Below are positions 7,986-12,363 of a stretch of DNA of 12,363 nt, in pieces. Source of the stretch: Baffinella frigidus (Eukaryota; Cryptophyceae; Cryptomonadales; Baffinellaceae); the NCBI GenBank assembly GCA_026770585.1, contig MU646490.1, forward strand, positions 542,334 to 554,696, written 5' to 3'. The position numbers and the translations under genes are program-made. The notes under the pieces are model-generated. The model saw only the letters and a list, made by a program, of their open reading frames with translations, made no database searches and was not told the DNA's origin. Numbering within the stretch: the stretch's first letter is position 1; every line of letters starts with the position of its first letter.

Positions 7986-8053
7986 TTCACAAATGCTGAT
8001 GACTTAACGTATGGAGAATCTACGTATGGGGCATTCACGAAATGCCTTGGTAG

Positions 8054-8162
8054 TGCGGTGTGTGTGGTGCTTAATGAAGTGTGGGGGTGGATGCAGGTGT
8101 TCATGGCGCAGCGTGCACTCGGCGGGAGGCACGGCGGCCTTTGGGAGTTCCCGGGTGGCAAG
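8054..8162 (+). CDS. Nudix exon with WEFPGGK
   Basis: The exon reads AVCVVLNEVWGWMQVFMAQR then ALGGRHGGLWEFPGGK and ends AAG|GTACTC. The 5' limit is uncertain. An acceptor-like CCTTGGTAG precedes 8054, and the frame is open back to a TGA at 7983-7985 without an ATG before 8091. A start at 8091 would delete the first beta strand. Copies of its 5' junction occur at 9179-9250 and 9313-9385. Confidence 0.8.
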
Positions 8163-11100
8163 GTACTCAACCCTAAGCCCTTAACCTTGACCCTCAACCC
8201 TACACATTAAACCCTAAACCCTGATCCTAAACCCAAACCCTACTTCTAAACACAAACCTGCACCCTGAACCCTAAACCCGAAACCTGAACCCGAAACCTC
8301 AACCTGGACCCTAAACCCCAATCTGAACCCTAAACCTGAACCTAAACCCTAAACTCAAACCCTAAACCTGAACCAACCCCCTAATTCCGAGCTCTAAAAC
8401 CTTAACCCTGAACCCTAAACCCTAAACCCTGAACCCTGAACCCTGAACACTCAACCCCAAACCCCAAACCCCAAACTCCAAACCCTGAACCCTAAACCCT
8501 CAACCCCAACCCTGACACCTCCCCCTGCACGACTCTGCAGGTGGAGCAAGGGGAGGATGATAAAACAGCGCTCGCGCGGGAGGTGCAACCTGCCCATCTT
8601 AATCTCAGAAAAAAAAATTGATTACTTGTTTCTGTTGCAGGAAACGAATTAATTAAAAAAAATGCAGTTTTTGAGATGACAGCCATCCCCTCTCAGGAGG
8701 GAAAGATCTGCATCGTTTAAATGTCCTGGATTTGTACCTGGGGGGGGGCACTAGGTAGACTACCCGGCACGTCCCTCCCCGGAAATCCGGGGAGACGTGA
8801 CAAATTGCTGACTTTTGGCGTGTGTCTTGGGCAAGAATCCAATAATTGTCATAAGCACGGTACCTCATAGTGTTTTGAGCGGATCGGAATTGAACCCACC
8901 TGATGCATAACCGCCCATCGCGCATCGAGTCCAACCAGGTTCGAATGCGGACACGCTTGTTCGTAGCAACCAGGGGTTTCGCTCGTGACCTTGTTGGCAC
9001 CACGGCTCTCTCTCTCTTCGCACGGAGCCGTTCCGCATGTGGTGTCTTTCGTCATCACGGAAGGCGTGTATCCACACAGCGGGCTCTCTGCGCAGAGATG
9101 TTCTGGCCAAAGCCTAACCGACATTGGTCAGGATGTCCGTGGGACCAGCCTGTGTCCCTACGGCATTGCCACCCTGAAGGTCCTATGGAGTATCTACGTA
9201 TGGGTCATTCACGAGATCCCTCGTAGTTCGCTGTGTATGGTGCTAACAAATCGACGGCATCGAAGGTGAGAGAAGAGCTGGGGGTGGAGTGCGTAGTTGG
9301 TGATGTCGTCCCGGTCCTATTGAGTATCTACCTATCGGTTATTCATCCAACCCCTTCCGTACTCCGCTGTGTATGTCGCCAACAAATCGAAGGGGTTTTG
9401 TGAATAACACTTAAGTGGATATACTCGAAGGTGCGAGAAGAGCTGGGGGTGGAGTGCGTGGTGGGGGATCTCTTGGCGGAGGGGCGCGACGGCCCAATCC
9501 ACCTCCTCTGCTACAAGGTACTTTCGGGTTTCGGGTTTCAAGTTTAGGGTTAGCTAAGGGGTAAGGGTGGGAACTATAGACCAGCGTGATCCCTGGCTTC
9601 CCTCAACCATCAACCCTAAACTTGAAACCCGAAACCTGAAAACCGAACACCGAACACCGAAAACCGGAACCCGAAACCGGAAACCCGAAACTCCTCACCC
9701 TAAACCCTCGCCGATCCTGGAGCGGTGCTCCCATATTCGTCCCGAGGTGGGCCTATCTAATGCCATTTCTTAGGCGGGCCTATCTGCCCCGAGGCGGGCC
9801 TATCAAATAGCACTCCTGAGGCGGGCCTATCTGCCCCAAGGGTGGGCCTATCTAACGCCATTTCTGAGGCGGGCCTGTCTTTCCCGAGGCGGGCCTATCG
9901 GCGACCCGTGTCCTCACGGCTCGTCTCACCTGTCCACCTGGCGTGAAGCGGTCGTTTTTGACAATTTATTCAACCTCGTTTCCCCCCCGTGGCAGTGTGA
10001 GCTTCTGGGGGAGCCGTGCTGATCATTTCTACAGAAGGGCGTGGTGTTGGGCTATGTTGGGAGAAATCAAACCCTCAAGGACCTAAAGGACCTGACGCGG
10101 TACCGGCGGGCCTTGGCAGTATGAGCTTGTGGGGGAGCCGTGCACGTGAGAAAGCCTTAGTTGCCGCATGCCTCTTGGGGAGCCGTGTCTGCTGGCGGGC
10201 CTATCTGTCCTGAGGCGGGCCCACCGCATGCTATTCCTGAGGCGGGCCTATCGGCGGGGCTTGGCAGTGTGAGCTTCTGGGGGAGCCGTGTCTGCTGGAG
10301 CATCAGGCGATGCGATGGGTCCCGGTACCCCCCACCCATGCTCATCGAGTCCCTTGATGCAATTTATCTCAGAGTCAGGGCGGCATTGGAGCCATTCTGT
10401 ACCTTTAGCGCTGAAATTCCCTTCGTTTGGAACCAGAAACCGTTTAGATGGGCGGCTGCTGAGATAAAGTTTATCCGAGCACGCGGCTAACTCCCTACAT
10501 CTCAATTTACCCAGTATCCCTTAAGTGGCAAGGGGGTCAAAATTGACCCCCAAGAGGTCCTAGAAACGTCCTAGGGCCCTACGGTAGGGCGTAGGAGCCT
10601 ACTCGCCACTTAAGGGGTACAAAGTGACGTGGGCGTTGGGGAGGCGTACATGGGTGTGTCTCGGGTACAAAAACCCGCATCCCCTCTCGACCCGTTCGGA
10701 ATGCACGATCCGGGGGGTGAACGTCTTGTGGTAAGGATGCACACCATAATTCCGGCATCAGCCTCATTCCGGCGTTCCGTGGCACCCTACTGTATTGCAT
10801 ACCGTACCACCTTGCGGAATTCCGGGATTCGCTTGATGCCGGAATTAGGGCGTCCATCCATACCGAATAAATCTCACCGGAGTGAAGTCGAAGCGTACCT
10901 GGGACGTCCTAGAGGGCGAGGCGTTCTCCCCCCTCACCCCACCCTTAGGGGTGGTCGCAGGCTGCTAGGGCTCTTACGTCTCGTCTCACCTCGCTTTCTG
11001 GCTCGTCGCGGTGGTGTTTGACGATTCATTAAACCCGCTTTTCCCCCTGGCAATTTATTGAACCCGCTTTCAGCCCTGGCAATTTATGAGACACGCTTTC

Positions 11101-11332
11101 CCCAATGGCTATCCCTTGAGTGGCGAGTAGGCTCTTACGCCCTACCGTATGGGCCCTAGGACCTGTCTAGGACCTCTTGACGGTCGATTTTGACCGCCTC
11201 GCCACTTAAGGGATATGCTAACCCCGATTTTCCCCTGGGAAGGTTTCGGAGCTGCGGGATATGAAGGTGCCGCCGGCAGACGTGCCTGCTGTCCAAGCGC
11301 TGCTTCTGGGGATACAGTCCCGTGTAGGATGA
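8054..11332 (+). CDS. Split gene for a Nudix (MutT-like) hydrolase, 5' end and one internal part not located
   Basis: Exons 8054-8162, 8541-8582, 9431-9517 and 11243-11332 give the order of a MutT/NudG-type Nudix domain: a first strand SAVCVVLNE, then RALGGRHGGLWEFPGGK, the Nudix box, LLCYK, and a C-terminal SELRDMKVPPADVPAV helix region. The box G-x5-E-x7-REV-x-EE-x-G-V is complete only after splicing, and its catalytic REVREE core spans the second junction. The family cleaves nucleoside diphosphates linked to another moiety; WEFPGGK proteins of this sort often act on oxidised or modified dNTPs. The substrate cannot be told from this. All three visible introns are phase 0 with AG|GT at both ends. 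About 20 residues before the last exon, normally containing a Trp strand, were not found. The presequence at 5785 might be its first exon, which would make it a plastid enzyme. Confidence 0.78.
8165..8519. repeat. Degenerate CCCTAAA/CCCTGAA array filling a Nudix intron
   Basis: Most of the intron 8163-8540 consists of CCCTAAACCC, CCCTGAACCC and CCCCAAACCC variants on the coding strand. It has the same sense-strand polarity as the telomere-like introns of the minus-strand gene. Confidence 0.92.
8541..8582 (+). CDS. Nudix exon with the first half of the Nudix box
   Basis: The acceptor is CGACTCTGCAG. Fourteen codons, VEQGEDDKTALARE, supply the x5-E-x7-RE part of the signature. The donor is GAG|GTGCAA. 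The exon is phase 0 at both ends. Confidence 0.88.
8583..9178. other. Nudix intron sequence with a strong foldback at 8768-8799
   Basis: The intron running from 8583 holds an AT-rich stretch with a perfect-looking but apparently unused acceptor (TTGATTACTTGTTTCTGTTGCAG ending at 8640, written here only as its position and tract). It also holds a hairpin with arms around CTCCCCGG/CCGGGGAG (8768-8799). A tRNA T-arm-like GGGTTCAATTCC lies on the minus strand near 8885-8900. No exon is recognised. Confidence 0.5.
9179..9470 (+). repeat. Tandem duplication carrying Nudix splice junctions
   Basis: Unit A (9179-9312) and unit B (from 9313) share GGTCCTATKGAGTATCTAC, a stretch resembling the 5' junction of the WEFPGGK exon, AACAAATCGA, and an acceptor followed by the VREELGV exon start. 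Unit B has a 30-base insertion containing CACTTAAGTG. A third copy of the first ~60 bases lies at 8007-8070, directly upstream of the WEFPGGK exon. Confidence 0.85.
9266..9304 (+). other. Second, intact copy of the VREELGVECVVGD exon start
   Basis: After CATCGAAG, thirteen codons encode exactly the same residues as 9431-9469. The four differences (AGA/CGA, GTA/GTG, GTT/GTG, GGT/GGG) are all synonymous. Beyond GAT the sequences diverge. It could be an alternative 3' splice site, a mutually exclusive exon or a recent duplicate. Confidence 0.7.
9431..9517 (+). CDS. Nudix exon with the second half of the Nudix box
   Basis: The acceptor is ATACTCGAAG. The exon encodes VREELGVECVVGDLLAEG and RDGPIHLLCYK in 29 phase-0 codons. 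It completes REVREELGV of the signature and the following strand. The donor is AAG|GTACTT. Confidence 0.87.
9527..9636. repeat. Perfect 25-bp inverted repeat in telomere-like sequence
   Basis: Arms 9527-9551 and 9612-9636 are exact reverse complements built from GGGTTTCGGG/TTTAGGG units, with a 60-nt loop. CCGAAAACCGGAAC-type repeat continues to about 9715. Confidence 0.88.
9741..9903. repeat. GGCGGGCCTATC minisatellite
   Basis: Seven copies of a GAGGCGGGCCTATC core alternate with CTGCCCC and TAACGCCATTTCT spacers, giving a higher-order unit of about 45-50 bp. The array resumes at 10193-10254. Confidence 0.88.
9921..10300. repeat. Interspersed short repeats
   Basis: The motif GGCAGTGTGAGCTTCTGGGG + GAGCCGTG occurs at 9991-10018, 10115-10142 and 10263-10290. 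The segment 9921-9988 matches 10981-11049. More GGCGGGCCTATC units lie at 10193-10254. No gene is seen. Confidence 0.75.
10517..10617 (+). mobile_element. TA-flanked foldback element (MITE-like), copy 1
   Basis: Terminal inverted repeats TCCCTTAAGTGGC / GCCACTTAAGGGG are flanked by TA on both sides (10515-10516 and 10618-10619). Internal hairpins include GGGGTCAAAATTGACCCC and GCCCTACGGTAGGGC. At 101 bp it has no coding capacity. A TA duplication fits mobilisation by a Tc1/mariner-type transposase. Confidence 0.8.
10749..10845. mobile_element. Second TA-flanked foldback element family
   Basis: The ends ATTCCGGCATCA / TGATGCCGGAAT are perfect, and weaker inverted similarity continues inward for about 35 bases. 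TA lies on each side (10747-10748 and 10846-10847). Length is 97 bp and there is no coding capacity. Confidence 0.7.
11112..11213 (-). mobile_element. TA-flanked foldback element (MITE-like), copy 2, inverted
   Basis: Reverse-oriented relative of 10517-10617, clearly alignable along its length, with termini TCCCTTGAGTGGC / GCCACTTAAGGGA and TA at 11110-11111 and 11214-11215. Two copies at separate TA sites support real transposition. Confidence 0.8.
11243..11332 (+). CDS. Probable terminal Nudix exon
   Basis: The acceptor is TTTTCCCCTGGGAAG. The exon reads VSELRDMKVPPADVPAVQAL then LLGIQSRVG and stop TGA 11330-11332. SEL...VPPADVPAV matches the usual C-terminal end of MutT-type domains. The last nine codons and the stop come from the first unit of the 31-bp satellite. 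Related versions of the VPAVQALL segment occur at 11463-11502, 11532-11570 and 11706-11744, any of which could once have been the true end. Confidence 0.62.
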   Translation, partial: VSELRDMKVPPADVPAVQALLLGIQSRVG

Positions 11333-11700
11333 CCTCTGGGGATAAGTCCCGTGCAGGATGACCGGAGTGACTTTCCCGTGTAGGATGGCCTCTGGGGTTA
11401 CAGTCCCAGTAGGATGCCCTCTGGGGATATAGTCCCGTGTAGGATGACCGGAGTGACTTTACCTCGTCTCTGCTGTCCACGCGGGCAGCATTCCTCTGCA
11501 TCTCTACAGGGGTACCTCGCTCATAAAAAACAACATGCCGTCCAAGTGCTCCTCGCGAGTGGAGCGTTCCTCCCCAACCCTGCCGGGGTTACTCGCGATT
11601 AATTAAGGACACGCGAGTAATTCTTCTGGGGAGACAGTCCCGTGTAGGATGACGTCTGGGGATACAGTCCCGTGTAGGATGACCGGAGTGACTTTACACT
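11303..11700 (+). repeat. 31-bp satellite with embedded copies of the terminal exon
   Basis: About seven units of TCTGGGGATACAGTCCCGTG + TAGGATGACC (near 11303, 11334, 11371, 11391, 11420, 11625 and 11655; some partial) alternate with GGAGTGACTTTAC and with decayed copies of the VPAVQALL coding segment. The inverted counterpart is at 7748-7855. Confidence 0.88.
11507..11530 (+). mobile_element. Fragment of the third foldback family
   Basis: CAGGGGTACCTCGCTCATAA after TA matches the left end of the element at 11806-11922; the right part is missing. Confidence 0.5.
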
Positions 11701-11758
11701 CTACCACGTGCCTACAGTCCACGCGCTGTTCGCGAGTCCAGAGTTCCTCTCTACCCCC

Positions 11759-11969
11759 AGCCTTCCCAAGTCACGTGTTTCGATCGTTGAGATTCCCCCA
11801 GCTTACAGGGGTACCTCACGCATAAGAAAGCGCCCCCCCCCTAGGACCACCATATGGCACCAGGCATAGGCATACTGTAGGGTCCTAGGAGGAGGTGCTT
11901 TCTCGTGAGGGAGATACCCCTGTAGCCTTCCCAAGTGACGTGTTGTGATCGTTTAGACTCCCCCAGCTT
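11759..11969. repeat. 46-bp direct repeats on either side of a foldback element
   Basis: The segments 11759-11804 and 11924-11969 (AGCCTTCCCAAGTSACGTGT to CCCCCAGCTT) are direct copies bracketing the foldback element. Confidence 0.8.
11806..11922. mobile_element. Third TA-flanked foldback element family
   Basis: The ends CAGGGGTACCTC / GAGATACCCCTG lie beside TA at 11804-11805 and 11923-11924. The inverted similarity extends about 44 bases inward to CCTAGGACC / GGTCCTAGG. Length is 117 bp, non-coding. Confidence 0.75.
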
Positions 11970-12363
11970 CTACACGGTGGACTACCCAGGTTTCGCGACC
12001 CTCGTATTCCGGGGGGCAACGTGGCCAGAATTGCATCAGAAAAGCCTTACGATTAAAGTTAATTACCTCGGGACAAGTTGACTTTTGATGAATAGGGGGG
12101 GCGCATCACTGCACCACCAGAGGCTCGGCCAAACCTGCATAGGTGGGTCGGGGAGCTCACCCGTAGTTAACTCCCATCTCCTCAAGAGTGAGGTGGGCGT
12201 GACCTCCGATGTGAGTGTAAAATAAAGCACCAAAGCACCAAATAGAGTGCCTGCCTAGCGCCTGAGTGGACGCGACGGATGCGCACGCTCGATCGGGAGC
12301 GAGCGCGCGCATGCGGCAGTGCTACTTTTTTTTTTGAGGAGCCAACCTGCAGGGATACGGCAG
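11970..12363. other. Right end without a supported gene
   Basis: I see no coding exon. Minor features are an AATAAA at 12221-12226 followed by a duplicated AAAGCACC, and a run of ten Ts near 12326. Confidence 0.5.

Larger units (their letters stand above)
10300..11242. other. Remainder of the last Nudix intron interval
   Basis: Apart from the foldback elements and short tandem repeats listed separately, including a 30-bp unit AATTTATTGAACCCGCTTT three times at 11019-11107, I see no supported exon. The missing Nudix segment must lie between 9518 and 11242. Confidence 0.5.

Noticed and set aside
8618-8660. Textbook-looking acceptor (ends at 8640) opening a further Nudix exon
   Set aside because: The downstream frame hits TAA within a few codons, and the Nudix box is completed exactly by joining 8582 to 9431.
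8880-8950. tRNA gene on the minus strand
   Set aside because: A T-arm-like GGGTTCAATTCC is present, but no convincing A box, anticodon arm or acceptor stem can be drawn.
10161-10490. A 109-residue frame containing PFRWAAAEIKF as the missing Nudix exon
   Set aside because: The RW motif is suggestive, but there is no GT donor in phase after it and the rest does not resemble the family.
12221-12226. AATAAA as polyadenylation signal of the Nudix gene
   Set aside because: It lies about 900 bases past the predicted stop, beyond satellite and foldback elements, and many algae do not use this hexamer.

Overview
This is eukaryotic nuclear DNA, most likely from a GC-rich alga or related protist with a complex (secondary) plastid. 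Three things point that way. The genes are split by GT-AG introns. Several introns and flanks consist of degenerate TTTAGGG/CCCTAAA telomere-like repeat. A short plus-strand reading frame at 5785 looks like a bipartite plastid presequence (signal peptide ending ALA, then F at +1 and a Ser/Ala/Pro/Arg-rich stretch). I cannot name the species. A chromerid, haptophyte, pelagophyte or cryptophyte would all fit.

Layout. Positions 138-5075 (minus) hold an eight-exon gene whose exons join in frame into a 359-residue, helix-rich protein that I do not recognise. Positions 5136-5673 and 6986-7494 are two direct copies of a ~510-540 bp repeat (R1). The first copy lies in the divergent interval between the minus-strand gene and the presequence frame at 5785-6006. 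Positions 8054-11332 (plus) hold a split Nudix (MutT-like) hydrolase gene. Its Nudix box is assembled across three exons at 8162, 8541-8582 and 9431-9517. A terminal exon lies at 11243-11332, and about 20 residues between the last two are not located. The remaining sequence is minisatellite arrays, small TA-flanked foldback elements (10517-10617, 11112-11213, 10749-10845, 11806-11922) and low-information intron.

The most interesting signal is a pattern I call exon-boundary echoes. Introns in both genes contain decayed extra copies of their own exon-intron junction, either the 5' splice-site side or the 3' splice-site side. One intron of the minus gene has seven tandem versions of its 5' junction. 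Other introns carry nonsense-mutated copies of the next exon's start. In the Nudix gene the extra copy of the 'VREELGV' exon start is intact and differs from the real one only at synonymous sites. One further echo is inverted and could fold over the 3' splice site of exon 6. Together with AG|GT at both ends of every Nudix intron, this suggests that introns here arise or grow by local duplication of splice junctions, with telomere-like repeat as later filler.

The two recognised genes have no evident functional link. All splice models are read by eye and supported by phase and protein plausibility, not by transcripts.
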